NCBI GenBank assembly: GCA_963835135.1
Contig: CAWIEF010000005.1
Location: 248,001-312,000 of the forward strand
Origin: JAVVHH01 sp963835135
GTDB taxonomy: Bacteria > Pseudomonadota > Alphaproteobacteria > Acetobacterales > Acetobacteraceae
Direction of reading: 5' to 3'
Length of the DNA stretch: 64,000 nucleotides
The position numbers were made by a program, and so were the translations under genes. Positions 52,954-62,222 of the stretch are shown piece after piece. Position 1 is the stretch's first letter, and each line of letters begins with the position of its first letter. Under the pieces are notes generated by a model, which saw only the letters and a list, made by a program, of their open reading frames with translations, was not told where the DNA came from and searched no databases.

Positions 52954-53681
52954 ACCAGCGGGGCCGCGCCCTGCCGCTCGATCGTCCGGGTCGCGGCAGA
53001 GCCGATCATCACGAGCGTGCGCATGTCCGCGCGCGCCGGGTCGGCGTCGGCGAGCGTGGTGATGGTCACGCGCTCCTCGGGCCGGCTGACCGCAGTCGCG
53101 AAGATCACCGGCGTCGCCGGCGCCAGCACCTCGCGCAACAGGTCGAACGCGGCCCCGAGCTGCCACGGGCGCGCCGCCGACAGCGGGTTGTAGAGCGCGA
53201 TGACGAACCCGGCCTCCGCCACCGCCCGCAGCCGGTGCAACACCGTCTCCCAAGGCTTGAGGTTGTCCGACAGCGAGATTGCGCAAAAATCCGCCCCAAG
53301 CGGCGCTCCCAGCCGCGCCGCCGCCGCGACCATCGCCGAAACGCCCGGCACCACCTCGACGTCGAGGCCCCGCCACTCCGGCTCGCCCGAGTCGATCGCC
53401 TCGAACACCGCCGACGCCATGGCGAACACCCCCGCATCACCCGACGACACCACCGCGACCCGGCGTCCCGACGCCGCCAGGACCAGCGCGTGCCGGGCCC
53501 GATCCAACTCCTCGCGATTGTCCGAAGCGTGCTTGACCTGATCCGCCCGCGCCGCGACCCGGTCGAGATACGGCCCATACCCGATGAAGTCGGTGGCCAT
53601 CGCCAACGCTGCCTCGGCCTGCGCCGTCCGCATGGCCGCCGCACCCGGACCCAGCCCGACGATGGCGAGGTGTCCCCTCAC
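52926..53681 (-). CDS. cobJ: Precorrin-3B C17-methyltransferase
   Basis: Methylates C17 with ring contraction. The GTG at 53681 overlaps the cobI stop (GTGA) and gives 251 residues: LAIVGLGPGAAAMRTAQAEAA, then DFIGYGPYLDRV, VVSSGDAGVFAMASAVFE (about 77-94), EVVPGVSAMVAAAARLGAPLG and IALYNPLSAARPWQLGAAF. It is the last gene of the riboswitch-controlled operon. Confidence 0.94.
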   Translation of the reverse strand: MRGHLAIVGLGPGAAAMRTAQAEAALAMATDFIGYGPYLDRVAARADQVKHASDNREELDRARHALVLAASGRRVAVVSSGDAGVFAMASAVFEAIDSGEPEWRGLDVEVVPGVSAMVAAAARLGAPLGADFCAISLSDNLKPWETVLHRLRAVAEAGFVIALYNPLSAARPWQLGAAFDLLREVLAPATPVIFATAVSRPEERVTITTLADADPARADMRTLVMIGSAATRTIERQGAAPLVYSLRRVPA

Positions 53682-54403
53682 CGCTCCCGCTGCCGTCCAG
53701 GCACCAGCACCAGCGAGAAATACGGCGCCGGACTCTCGTCGCGCTCGGACAGCTTCAGGATGCGCTCGTTGGCCATGGTGCCGCGTTCGATATACATCGC
53801 CCGGTCCGCCAGCCCGGCCCGGGCCAGCGCCGCCCGAATCTTCGGGAGGTTGCGACCGATCTTCATGATCACCGAAGCGTCCGAGCGCTGCAGCCGGGTC
53901 GTCAGCCCGTCCTCGTCGAGCGTGCCGGGCAACACCGTCAGCACGTCGTCCCCATGCGCGATCGGCGTGCCGGCCCGGGTCCAGCACCCGCTCATGGCGC
54001 TAACGCCCGGAATGACCTCGCTCGGGAATACCGGGCTGAGGCGGTCATAGAGATACATGGAGGAACCATAGAAGAACGGGTCGCCTTCGCAGAGCAGCAC
54101 CGCGTCCCGCCCCGCCCCAAGCCGCGCCCCGACATGGGCCGCGCAGGCATCGTAAAATGCGACGATTTCGGCCCGGTAGCGCGGATCGTCGAGCGCGACC
54201 TCGGTGGTGAACGGGTATTCGAAGCGCAGCTCTTCGGCGTCAGCCCGGATATGCGCGGCGGCGATCGTTCGCGCATGGCCAGTCCGCCCGCGCTTGGCGA
54301 AATAGGCGATGACCGGCGCGGCGGCGATGATCCGCGCCGCCTTGACCGTCATCAGCTCCGGGTCGCCCGGACCCAACCCCACGACGTGGAACGTCCCGCT
54401 CAT
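53678..54403 (-). CDS. cobI: Precorrin-2 C20-methyltransferase
   Basis: Makes precorrin-3A. The 241-residue product begins MSGTFHVVGLGPGDPELMTV, with PVIAYFAKRGRTGHARTIA, LLCEGDPFFYGSSMYLYDRL (about 103-122) and VIPGVSAMSGCWTRAGTPIAHG (about 130-151, in part). The ATG at 54403 overlaps the cobH stop by 4 nt. Confidence 0.95.
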   Translation of the reverse strand: MSGTFHVVGLGPGDPELMTVKAARIIAAAPVIAYFAKRGRTGHARTIAAAHIRADAEELRFEYPFTTEVALDDPRYRAEIVAFYDACAAHVGARLGAGRDAVLLCEGDPFFYGSSMYLYDRLSPVFPSEVIPGVSAMSGCWTRAGTPIAHGDDVLTVLPGTLDEDGLTTRLQRSDASVIMKIGRNLPKIRAALARAGLADRAMYIERGTMANERILKLSERDESPAPYFSLVLVPGRQRER

Positions 54404-55026
54404 TCCACGTCGCTCGCCAGCGCGTTGACGGCGGCCACCGCCATCGCGCTGCCCCCCTTGCGCCCGTCGACGACGAGGAACGGCACCCGTCCATCCGCCA
54501 CCAGCGCCGCCTTCGACTCGGCCGCGCCCACGAACCCGACCGGCACCCCGATGATCGCGGCGGGATGCGGTGCGCCGGCGTCGAGCAGTTCCAGTAAGTG
54601 GAACAGCGCAGTCGGCGCGTTGCCGATCACCACCAGCGCCCCGCCCATCCGCTCGGCCCACAGGTCGAGTGCGGCAGCCGAGCGGGTATTGCCGATCCGC
54701 CGCGCCAGGTCCGGCACCCCGGGCGAATCGAGCGCGCAGACGATCTCGTTGGCGGCCGGCAGCCGCGCCTTGGTGATGCCATGCGCCACCATCTTGGCGT
54801 CGCACAGGATCGGCGCCCCCGCCCGCAGCGCAGCCCGGCCAGCCCGGGCGAACTCCGGATGGAACCGGATGTCCGCCGCTACCTCGACCATGCCGCACGC
54901 ATGGATCACCCGCACCGCGATGACGGACTCCTCCGGCGAGAACCGCGCCAGGTCGGACTCCGCCCGGATCGTCGCGAACGACTGCGCGTAGATCGCCGCC
55001 CCGTCGCGGATGTAGTCGTAGCTCAT
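54400..55026 (-). CDS. cobH: Precorrin-8X methylmutase
   Basis: Moves the methyl group from C11 to C12 to give hydrogenobyrinate. The 208-residue product begins MSYDYIRDGAAIYAQSFATI and has the catalytic-His segment RVIHACGMVEVAADIRF (39-55), CDAKMVAHGIT, GNAPTALFHLLELLDAG and IGVPVGFVGAAESKAAL. It overlaps cobG and cobI by 4 nt each. Confidence 0.95.
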   Translation of the reverse strand: MSYDYIRDGAAIYAQSFATIRAESDLARFSPEESVIAVRVIHACGMVEVAADIRFHPEFARAGRAALRAGAPILCDAKMVAHGITKARLPAANEIVCALDSPGVPDLARRIGNTRSAAALDLWAERMGGALVVIGNAPTALFHLLELLDAGAPHPAAIIGVPVGFVGAAESKAALVADGRVPFLVVDGRKGGSAMAVAAVNALASDVE

Positions 55027-56117
55027 TGAACCTGCGCCGCCTCGGCCAGCGTCAGCCCGCGCTGCACCGGCACGTCCCCGGCCCGTCCGCCGCGCACGAG
55101 ATCGAACCGTCCCTCGCGCCCGACCAGCGTCAGCGTCGCCGGCCCGGGGTGCGCGCATCCCTTGCTGCACCCGGAGACGTGGATGGCGGTCGCTGGCCCC
55201 GGCCTCATCCTCGACGCGATCCCGCGCGTATCGACGCTGGCCGATGCGCAGCCCGGTTGCCCCACGCAAGCCGCCACCCGCAACGCCGGGTCGCCCGCCG
55301 ACACGATCAACCCAAGCGTCGCGAGCGCTTCCGGCCCGGCCAGGCCGGCGATCACCACCGCCCGCCCCGTCGTGAGCCGGATCACGCCATCGCCCCCACG
55401 CTCCGCCACGTCCGCCAGCCCGGCCAACATGGCGACGTCCATGCTCCCAAACCGCACCCCCGCGCCGAACGCCCGGCCCGACGCCAGCGATCCGATCGGA
55501 AGCCCCCCGGACGAGGGTTGGGCGCGGGTCATCCCCGCCCGCTGCCCGCCGACCATCGTGTGCGCCACCCCGATCACCGCCGCCACCGCCCCATCCAGTC
55601 CAACCGTCACGACCCCACCGGGACCGTCGATCACGGCTCGATCCGCCTGGACCCGCAGCGTGACGTCCGCCCGTCCCCCGACCGGCAGCGCCCCGCCGCC
55701 ATCGACCGCAAACCCGAATTTGGCCGGCAGCCCCTCCAGCCCCCGATCCCGAACGATTGCCGCCTCGAGCGCCTCGGCCGCCACGATCGTCCCCGCCGCG
55801 ACATCCGGATCGATGCCGGCCAGCGGCGACACGAGCACCGACCGCCGCCGCTCCACCGCCGGGTCGGCATGCGCCACCCCGAGCCCGACTGCCAGCGCCG
55901 CGAACCGCCCCGCGCTCGCCGGTGTCAAACCGCGGAACTGCAACGCGCCCCGCCCCGTCAGCTCGATCGCCCCGTTGCCGTGCGCCGCCGCCGCCTTTGC
56001 CAGCCCCCGCGCCGCCTCTGCCGACAGACGGCCCAGCGGCGGCTTGACCCGCACCAGCAGACCATCCCCGCTCGCCATCGGCTCATGCAGGCTCGGGCAC
56101 CACCCCCGGATCACCAC
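55023..56117 (-). CDS. cobG: Precorrin-3B synthase
   Basis: The O2-using monooxygenase of the aerobic pathway, related to sulfite and nitrite reductases. The GTG at 56117 overlaps the cobN stop and gives 364 residues. It has IRGWCPSLHEPMASGDGLLVR at the start (in part), GNGAIELTGRGALQFRGL (about 50-67) and the 4Fe-4S ligands CVGQPGC and SGCSKGCAHPGPA in the last third. Its presence marks the oxygen-dependent branch. Confidence 0.92.
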   Translation of the reverse strand: MVIRGWCPSLHEPMASGDGLLVRVKPPLGRLSAEAARGLAKAAAAHGNGAIELTGRGALQFRGLTPASAGRFAALAVGLGVAHADPAVERRRSVLVSPLAGIDPDVAAGTIVAAEALEAAIVRDRGLEGLPAKFGFAVDGGGALPVGGRADVTLRVQADRAVIDGPGGVVTVGLDGAVAAVIGVAHTMVGGQRAGMTRAQPSSGGLPIGSLASGRAFGAGVRFGSMDVAMLAGLADVAERGGDGVIRLTTGRAVVIAGLAGPEALATLGLIVSAGDPALRVAACVGQPGCASASVDTRGIASRMRPGPATAIHVSGCSKGCAHPGPATLTLVGREGRFDLVRGGRAGDVPVQRGLTLAEAAQVQ

Positions 56118-59100
56118 CCGGACCCCGTCCGCGCCTTCGTCATGCCCGTCTCGCGCTCGGCGGCGGCGGCGAAATCGTTCCGCTTCGGATGCCACAACCC
56201 CCGCTGGCGTGCCTCCTCGAACCGCGCCGCCATCCCGTCCCGCGCCGCTGGATTGGCCGCGCGCATGAATGCATCGATCTCGGCATCCCCCAGCGTGGCG
56301 CCCCACAGCAACTCGAACTGCGCGTCGAACCGGTGCGGCAACGTCGCCGCGTAGGCGAACAGCCCGTCCAGCGACCGCGCGATCTCCGCCGCGCCGCGAT
56401 ACCCATGCCGCCGCATCCCCGCCAGCCACCCCGGATCGGCCGCCCGCGCTCGCACGACGCGCACGACCTCCTCGGCCGCGGTCCGGATGCGCGGCGCGTC
56501 CGGCACACCCGTATCCGCGTGATAGAGCGCCGGCGCCCCGCCAAGCCCGCCGGCCAACGCCGCGAACCCACCGGTATGCGCGGCAAACTCGCTCCCCTCC
56601 AGCAAATCCGTCTCGCGATGGTCCTGCACCAGCACGAACGCATCCGCGGCCCGCGCCAACGCGGCGAAATCCGCCCCCTCCGCATTCCGCCCATACCCGG
56701 TCGACGACGCGTCCAGATACGCCTGCCCCAGCGTGCCGCGATCGACCCACCGCCCCGCATCCAGCCGCGCGCCAACGCCCGCGCCGTAGCAGCCCGGCGC
56801 CGGACCGAAGATGCGCGTCACCGTCGCGCCCGCCAGCGGGTTCCAGTCCAACGCCTCGTCCCGCGCCGCCACTGCCCGCACCGCCGCATCGAACAGCTCG
56901 ACCTGCGCCCCGAACGCGTCGCGGAACAGCCCCGAAATCCGCAGCGTCACGTCGATCCGCGGCCGGTCCAGCAGCGCCAACGGCACCACCTCGAAGCCTG
57001 TCACCCGCCCCGAGGCCTCGTCCCGCAGCGGCTTCACCCCGAGCAGGATCATCGCCAGCGCCAAGTCCTCGCCGCCCGTACGCATCGTCGTGCTGCCCCA
57101 TAGGTTCAGCACCAGCGACCTCGGATACTCGCCATGATCCTGCAGATGCCGCCGCAGCAACGCCGCCGCCGCGGTGGCCGCCAACGTCATCGCGGCCGGG
57201 GTCGGCACGGCCCGGGGGTCGATCGCATAGAGATTCCGCCCCGTCGGCAGCACGTCGGGCCGCCCGCGCGACGGCGCCCCGGCCGGACCCGGCGTCACGA
57301 ACCGCCCCGCAAGCGCCGCCAGCAGCCCCGTCCACTCGCCCGGCGCATCGCCGAACACGTGCAGACCATCCCGGATCTGCATCTCTTTCACGTCGCACAG
57401 ATACGCATCCAGCCGCGCCAGCCGGTCGTCGTCCGGCAGGTCCGCAGCCGCGCCGCTCTCGCCCAGCAACCCGGTCGTCTCCGCCGATCTCGAGGATCGT
57501 GCGCCGCAGCACTGCCGTACGCCGCCGGTCCATCCCATCCGCCGCGGCGTATTCCTCGAGCAGCGTCTCCAGCGCCTCATGCCCCCCTGCCGCCCGCAAC
57601 GGCGGCGTCATGTGCCCGATCGTCACCGCCCCGAGCCGCCGCTTGGCCGCCGCCGCCTCACCCGGGTTGTTGACGATGAACGGATAGATGACCGGCAACC
57701 CGCCGGTCAGCAGCGCCGGAAAGCAGGCCGCCGACAGCGCCACCGACTTACCGGGCAACCACTCCAGCGTCCCATGCGCTCCGATGTGCAGCAGCGCGTC
57801 GATGCCCGCCACATGCCGCAACCAGAGATAGAACGCGATGAACCCATGCCGCGGCGGGCAATCGGGATCATGATACCCGGCCTTGCGATCGAGCGCCGAC
57901 CCGCGATCCGGCTGCACCGCGAGCACCGCCGTGCCGACCCTCATGTGCCGGTGCGCGAACGTATCCCCCACGAGCGCCGGGTCAGCGTCGGGCGGCCCCC
58001 ACGCCGCCAGGACGGCCTCGCGCGCCACAGGGGGGAAGGCGCCGAACAGCCTGTGATACGTCGAGAGGTCGATCGTCGGCCGCGCTGGTGCGTGACACAG
58101 CCCGTCCACCAGCGTCTCGACCGACGCTGCCGGCCCCAACCGGCCCAGGATGGCGTGCAAGCTCGCGAACGTATCGAGCCCGACCGCGTGCCCGACCCGT
58201 CCACCGCCCGGATAATCCGACAGCACGCAGCCCAGCGCCGGCGCCTCCGTCCGCGCCAGCCTCGCCCAGCCGAGCGCCCGATCCGCCGCCAACGCGATCC
58301 CGTCCGCATCCGGCGCATGCACCGTCCGCGCGAACTCGAGACCCGGCACCGGCACCATCTCCTGCTTGAACGAGATCGCTCCCGTCAGCAGCCGCCCGTC
58401 CAGCTCCGGCAGCGCGACGTGCATCGCCAAGTCCGTCCCCGCCAACCCACGCGCCGACGCCGCCCACCCCTCTCGCGACGACCCGGCCAGCACCACCTGC
58501 AGCACCGGCGCCCCGCCCGCCTCCAGCGACGCCGAGAACGCCGTCGCGTTCAGCACCACGTCCGGCCGCCAATCCCCCAAGACCTCCGCCATGAACGCCG
58601 CGCTGACCGGCTCCTTCAGGCTCGCCACAAAGAACGCCCGCACCTGTAGCCCCCGCGCCGCCAGCGCCCCCGCCAGCGCCTCGATCGGCGCGATATCCCC
58701 CGCTTGCAAATGCGACCGATAGACCGCAATCGCCGCCCGTCCTTCGCTCTCTGACCCCCTCTCCCCCCGAGAGAGGGCCGGGGTGAGGGCGGAGCCACCA
58801 GCACAAGCCTCGACCGCCCCAAACCCCGGCGGCAGTAGAAACTCCCCTGCCATCGGCACATCGACCGCCGCCAACCCCGGATCGTCCCCAAGCCCCCCCA
58901 AATGCGCCGCCAACAGCAGCACCCGCCGCAAATTCTCCGGCCCGCCCTGCCCCAGGCACTCTCCCAACGCCGCCCGACGCGCCGGCGTCACGGTCGACAG
59001 CGCCTCCAGCGCGGCATCGTCCCGCCCATCCCCCGGCAGCAGCGCCAGCGCGATCCCCCGCTCCCGGCACAGCGCCGCAAGCTCGTCGACCCCATACTGC

Positions 59101-59378
59101 CAATACCCGAGCCCACCGAGCAGCCGCACCACAACGCAGCGCGCCGACGCGACCACCTGCTCGAGATACAGGTCGACCGACATCGGGTGCAGCAGCCGCC
59201 GCAGATTGGCCAGCCGTAGGCTCGGCCGATCCGCCCCCATCGCCTCCCAAGCCGTCGCAGCCGCCCCGAGGTCACTGTCCGAAAACGAGAGCAGCACCAC
59301 GTCGGCCGGGCTCTGCCCGAGATCGTCCGCCGCCGCCTCGGCGTCCAGCAGATGCGTCTCGCGGACGAGAAGGTGCAC
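56111..59378 (-). pseudogene. cobN: Cobaltochelatase large subunit CobN, frameshifted and carrying a repeat
   Basis: Inserts cobalt into hydrogenobyrinate a,c-diamide with two partner ATPase subunits. GTG 59378, one base after the cobW stop, starts VHLLVRETHLLDAEAAADDL. The first frame continues through LLHIGAHGTLEWLPGKSVAL and PFIVNNPGEAAAAKRRLGA to RRTILEI, then breaks; the second frame resumes with AETTGLLGESGAAADLPDDD and ends near SGW at 56111. One extra G on the minus strand at about 57481-57486 explains it; corrected length is 1,088 residues, a little short of the family's about 1,200-1,280. A palindromic repeat at 58757-58789 is translated in frame as ALTPALSRGERG. The partner chelatase subunits are not in the window. 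Confidence 0.88.
58757..58789. repeat. CCCTCTCC palindromic repeat inside the cobN reading frame
   Basis: CCCTCTCCCCCCGAGAGAGGG (in pieces CCCTCTCCCCCC and GAGAGAGGG), then CCGGGGTGAGGG, lies within cobN and keeps the frame open. The encoded segment ALTPALSRGERGSESEG separates AVEACAGGS from AIAVYRSHLQAGD, two conserved parts of CobN. Confidence 0.85.
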
Positions 59379-59379
59379 G

Positions 59380-60420
59380 TTACCCCGTCGCAGCGGCGCC
59401 GATCGCCGCCTCGATGCCTGCGCGATCCATCCCGGTCTGCCCGATGACGACCACCCCGCCCTCGCGCGCTTCGCCCGGCCGCCACGCGCGGTCGAACTCC
59501 TGCCGGAACCGCCCGCCCACGCCCTGCACCAGCAGCCGCATCGGCTTGCCGCGCACTGCGGCAAACCCCTTCATCCGCAGCACGTCATACTGTTCCGCGA
59601 CCCGGCGCAGCCCGCTCACCCACGCGTCGGGCGCTCCAATCTCACCCACCGGCACGACGAAACTCTCGAAATCGTCGTGCTCGTGCTCGCCATCCAGCGC
59701 GTCGTGATGCGACGGCCGCGCCGCGAGATCCGCCTCCGCCGCCGCGCCGAGCCCGAGCAGGATCGCCGGGTCGAGCCGCCCCTCGATCGTGTGCACCACC
59801 TTGACCGCCCGCGGCACCGCCGCCGCGATCTCCGCCTCCAGCCGGGCCAGATCGCCGCTGTCGAGCAGGTCGGCCTTGTTCAGCACCACCAGATCAGCCG
59901 CCCCGAGTTGGTCTTCGAACACTTCCGCCAGCGGATTGTCATGGTCGAGCGACGGATCCGCCGCCCGCTGCCGCGCCACCTCCGCCGGGTCGTCCGCGAA
60001 CCGCCCGGCAGCCACCGCCGGTCCATCGACCAGCGCGATCACGCCATCGACCGTCACCCGCGAGCTGATGCCCGGCCAGTTGAACGCCTTGAGCAGCGGC
60101 TTGGGCAGCGCCAGCCCGCTCGTCTCGATGACGATGTGCTCCGGCGGGTTCGGCCGGTCGAGCAGCGCCTGCATCGTCGGCAGGAAATCCTCGGCCACGG
60201 TGCAGCACAGGCAGCCGTTCGACAGCTCGACGATGTCCTCGTCGTCGCAGCCCTCGATCCCGCAGGCGCGCAGCACCTCGCCATCGATGCCGAGCGCCCC
60301 GAATTCGTTCACGATCACCGCGATCCGGCGCCCGCCCGAGTGCATCAGCAGATGCCGCACCAGCGTGGTCTTGCCCGCCCCGAGGAAGCCCGTAACGATC
60401 GTTGCTGGGATCTTGCTCAT
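59380..60420 (-). CDS. cobW: CobW GTPase, metal chaperone
   Basis: A G3E-family GTPase thought to deliver cobalt to the chelatase. The 346-residue product begins MSKIPATIVTGFLGAGKTTLV with the P-loop GFLGAGKTT, followed by VNEFGALGIDGE, the metal-binding GCLCC (about 69-73), VIETSGLALPKPLL and NKADLLDSG. A His/Asp/Glu-rich stretch, HHDALDGEHEHDD near 240, could bind metal. The ATG at 60420 overlaps the DUF1636 stop by 4 nt, and cobN starts one base after the cobW stop. Confidence 0.94.
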   Translation of the reverse strand: MSKIPATIVTGFLGAGKTTLVRHLLMHSGGRRIAVIVNEFGALGIDGEVLRACGIEGCDDEDIVELSNGCLCCTVAEDFLPTMQALLDRPNPPEHIVIETSGLALPKPLLKAFNWPGISSRVTVDGVIALVDGPAVAAGRFADDPAEVARQRAADPSLDHDNPLAEVFEDQLGAADLVVLNKADLLDSGDLARLEAEIAAAVPRAVKVVHTIEGRLDPAILLGLGAAAEADLAARPSHHDALDGEHEHDDFESFVVPVGEIGAPDAWVSGLRRVAEQYDVLRMKGFAAVRGKPMRLLVQGVGGRFRQEFDRAWRPGEAREGGVVVIGQTGMDRAGIEAAIGAAATG

Positions 60421-60782
60421 GCCGACACCAGCGACGGAACCCGCCCCAGCACGATCCCCGACAGCGACGCCGGCCGCTTGGACGGCATGACGGCGCCCGT
60501 CTTCGCCTGCGCGTAGGCGCCCGCGAAGGTCAGCAGGTCCGGCGCCAACGCGTCCGACAGTCCGCCCAGTAAGTAAGTCCATTTGCCCGGCGCCGAGATC
60601 GCCGCCGCGCATCCCGTATTGCAGCTCGCCAGGCAACTCACCGGCAGCACCCGGACCGTCTCGCCCGCCAACGCGGCGACCGAGTCGTAGAAATATTGGC
60701 CCGCCGGCGTCTCACCCTCCGGCAGCGTCCGCCCGGCCCGGCAAGTGATACAAACGTGCAAACAAGGAACGCAATCCGACAC
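60417..60782 (-). CDS. DUF1636 cysteine-rich protein, first gene of the cobalamin operon
   Basis: The 121-residue product starts at GTG 60782 (AGGGG upstream) and has SDCVPCLHVCITCRAG at the front and PVSCLASCNTGCAAAISAPGK in the middle: seven or more cysteines, in a thioredoxin-like 2Fe-2S ferredoxin pattern. DUF1636 genes often lie beside cobW in cobalamin clusters and are annotated only as putative metal-binding. Here it is the gene directly behind the riboswitch and is coupled to cobW, so a role in cobalt handling or as electron donor to CobG is suggested but unproven. Confidence 0.88.
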   Translation of the reverse strand: MSDCVPCLHVCITCRAGRTLPEGETPAGQYFYDSVAALAGETVRVLPVSCLASCNTGCAAAISAPGKWTYLLGGLSDALAPDLLTFAGAYAQAKTGAVMPSKRPASLSGIVLGRVPSLVSA

Positions 60783-60827
60783 AGCTCACCCCTTTCTCCG
60801 GGGCACCCCGCCCGGCGTGATGGTTGA

Positions 60828-61006
60828 GGATGGCAGGTCTCCTGGCTCACGGGTCGAAGCGTCCTCACCAGCCTTCCCAGCGCAGGCCGCGCCAGTGGCA
60901 TCGTGGTGAAGGGCTCACCGCTTACAGTTGCGGGGGCAGCCGCGGCGTCGCACCGCGTTCCCTTTTCATCTCCACCCACGAGCATCGCGGGTGGAAGAAC
61001 CATCCA
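60828..61006 (-). promoter_or_regulatory. Cobalamin riboswitch
   Basis: The minus strand carries the conserved blocks in order: GGATGGTTCTTCCACCC, then AAAAGGGAACGCGGTGCGAC, GCCGCGGCTGCCCCCGCAACTGTAAGCGG (in pieces), GATGCCACTGG, CTGGGAAGGCTGG, and the closing GAGCCAGGAGACCTGCC. These are the B12-box and core elements of the AdoCbl riboswitch. It lies just upstream of DUF1636-cobW-cobN-cobG-cobH-cobI-cobJ and should turn that operon off when cobalamin is abundant. Confidence 0.93.
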
Positions 61007-61012
61007 ATCCGC

Positions 61013-61041
61013 CCTATACGCGCCGCAGCGCACCCCGTCAA
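61013..61041 (-). promoter_or_regulatory. Sigma-70-like promoter of the riboswitch operon
   Basis: On the minus strand TTGACG (61041-61036) is followed after 17 nt by TATAGG (61018-61013), with a start point expected near 61006, exactly at the 5' end of the riboswitch. The -35 box overlaps the ribosome-binding region of cobU on the other strand. Confidence 0.65.
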
Positions 61042-61051
61042 AGGCCCGCAT

Positions 61052-61537
61052 CTGTCCGATCTCACTCTCGTCCTCGGTGGCGCCCGGTCCGGCAAGAGCC
61101 GCCATGCCGAGTCGCTCTTCGGCCCGGGCCCCCGCACCTACATCGCCACCGCCCAGGCCTTCGATGACGAAATGCGCGCCCGCATCGCCGCCCATCGCGT
61201 CGACCGTGCCACCGCCGGCTGGACCACCATCGAGGAGCCGCTCGACCTCCCTTCCGCCCTCCGCCACGCCGACACGCCGGTCCTAGTCGACTGCCTGACG
61301 CTCTGGCTCAGCAACCTCCTCCTCGCCGACCGCCCAATCCCCGACCTCGGTGCCGTCTTGGCCGCACGCACTCACAGGACCGTTTTGGTATCCAACGAAG
61401 TCGGCCTCGGCATCGTCCCCGACAACGCGTTGGCCCGCCGCTTCCGCGACGAAGCCGGCCGGCTGCATCAACGCTTGGCCGCCATCGCCGACACTGTCAC
61501 GCTCGTCGTGGCCGGCCTGCCCTTGAGGGTGAAATGA
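61052..61537 (+). CDS. cobU: Adenosylcobinamide kinase/guanylyltransferase
   Basis: Phosphorylates adenosylcobinamide and adds GMP. The recognisable protein begins LSDLTLVLGGARSGKSRHAE with the P-loop GGARSGKS, and has TYIATAQAFDDEM, EEPLDLPSAL, VDCLTLWLSNLL and VSNEVGLGIVPDN near 113-125. No ATG, GTG or TTG exists at the right place; CTG at 61052 is proposed because AAAGG lies a few bases before it. The open frame upstream to 60824 is the antisense of the riboswitch. The true start is uncertain. It overlaps cobO by 4 nt. Confidence 0.85.
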   Translation: MSDLTLVLGGARSGKSRHAESLFGPGPRTYIATAQAFDDEMRARIAAHRVDRATAGWTTIEEPLDLPSALRHADTPVLVDCLTLWLSNLLLADRPIPDLGAVLAARTHRTVLVSNEVGLGIVPDNALARRFRDEAGRLHQRLAAIADTVTLVVAGLPLRVK

Positions 61538-62142
61538 GCGACGACGACGCCCGCCATCGGGCCAAGATGGAAAAGCGCAAGGCCATCCAAGACGCCGAAG
61601 TCGCCAGCAAGACCATCACCGAAAAAGGCCTCCTGATCGTCAACACCGGGCCCGGCAAGGGCAAGAGCACGGCCGCCTTTGGCCTCGCCTTGCGCATGCT
61701 CGGCCAATCCCGCCCCGTCGCCATCGTCCAGTTCATCAAGGGCGCCTGGATCACGGGCGAGCGCACCCTGCTCGAACGCCTCGGCGGCGACCTCCTACGC
61801 TGGCACACCATGGGCGAAGGCTTCACTTGGGACACCCAGGATCGCGACCGCGACATCGCCGCCTGCCGCCGCGCCTGGGACCGCTCGCTCGAACTCATGG
61901 CCGATCCCGGCCTCGCGCTGCTCGTGCTCGACGAGCTGAACATCGCCCTCCGCTACGACTACCTCGGCCTCGAGGAGGTCCTGGCCGCCCTGGCCGCCCG
62001 CCCCCCGATGCTCCACGTCGTCATCACGGGCCGCAACGCCAAACCCGCGCTCATCGAGGCCGCCGACCTCGTGACGGAGATGACGCTGATCAAGCACCAT
62101 TTCACCGCCGGCGTAAAAGCCCAACCCGGCATCGAATTCTAA
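61534..62142 (+). CDS. cobO: Cob(I)yrinic acid a,c-diamide adenosyltransferase
   Basis: Adds the 5'-deoxyadenosyl ligand. The 202-residue product has the P-loop NTGPGKGKSTAAFGLALR (37-54), VQFIKGAWITGE, MGEGFTWDTQDRDRD (about 93-107) and VLDELNIALRYDYL, ending KAQPGIEF, all typical of the CobO/BtuR family. ATG 61534 overlaps the cobU stop (ATGA). Confidence 0.95.
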   Translation: MSDDDARHRAKMEKRKAIQDAEVASKTITEKGLLIVNTGPGKGKSTAAFGLALRMLGQSRPVAIVQFIKGAWITGERTLLERLGGDLLRWHTMGEGFTWDTQDRDRDIAACRRAWDRSLELMADPGLALLVLDELNIALRYDYLGLEEVLAALAARPPMLHVVITGRNAKPALIEAADLVTEMTLIKHHFTAGVKAQPGIEF

Positions 62143-62170
62143 CCCCACACGTCGCGACCTGCGCTCCTGA

Positions 62171-62203
62171 CCCTCTCGCTCCGGGAGAGGGTTGGGGTGA
62201 GGG
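62171..62203. repeat. CCCTCTCC palindromic repeat between cobO and cobQ
   Basis: CCCTCTCGCTCCGGGAGAGGG (in pieces CCCTCTCGCT, CCGGGAGAGGG), then TTGGGGTGAGGG. It occupies the middle of the 80-nt spacer and ends 19 nt before the cobQ start. Confidence 0.85.
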
Positions 62204-62222
62204 CAACACAGGCAACAGTCCC

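Noticed and set aside
55023..59564. A single 1,513-residue fusion of CobN and CobG
   Set aside because: The middle third is out of frame with CobN; the true CobN continues in another frame and CobG has its own GTG start at 56117.
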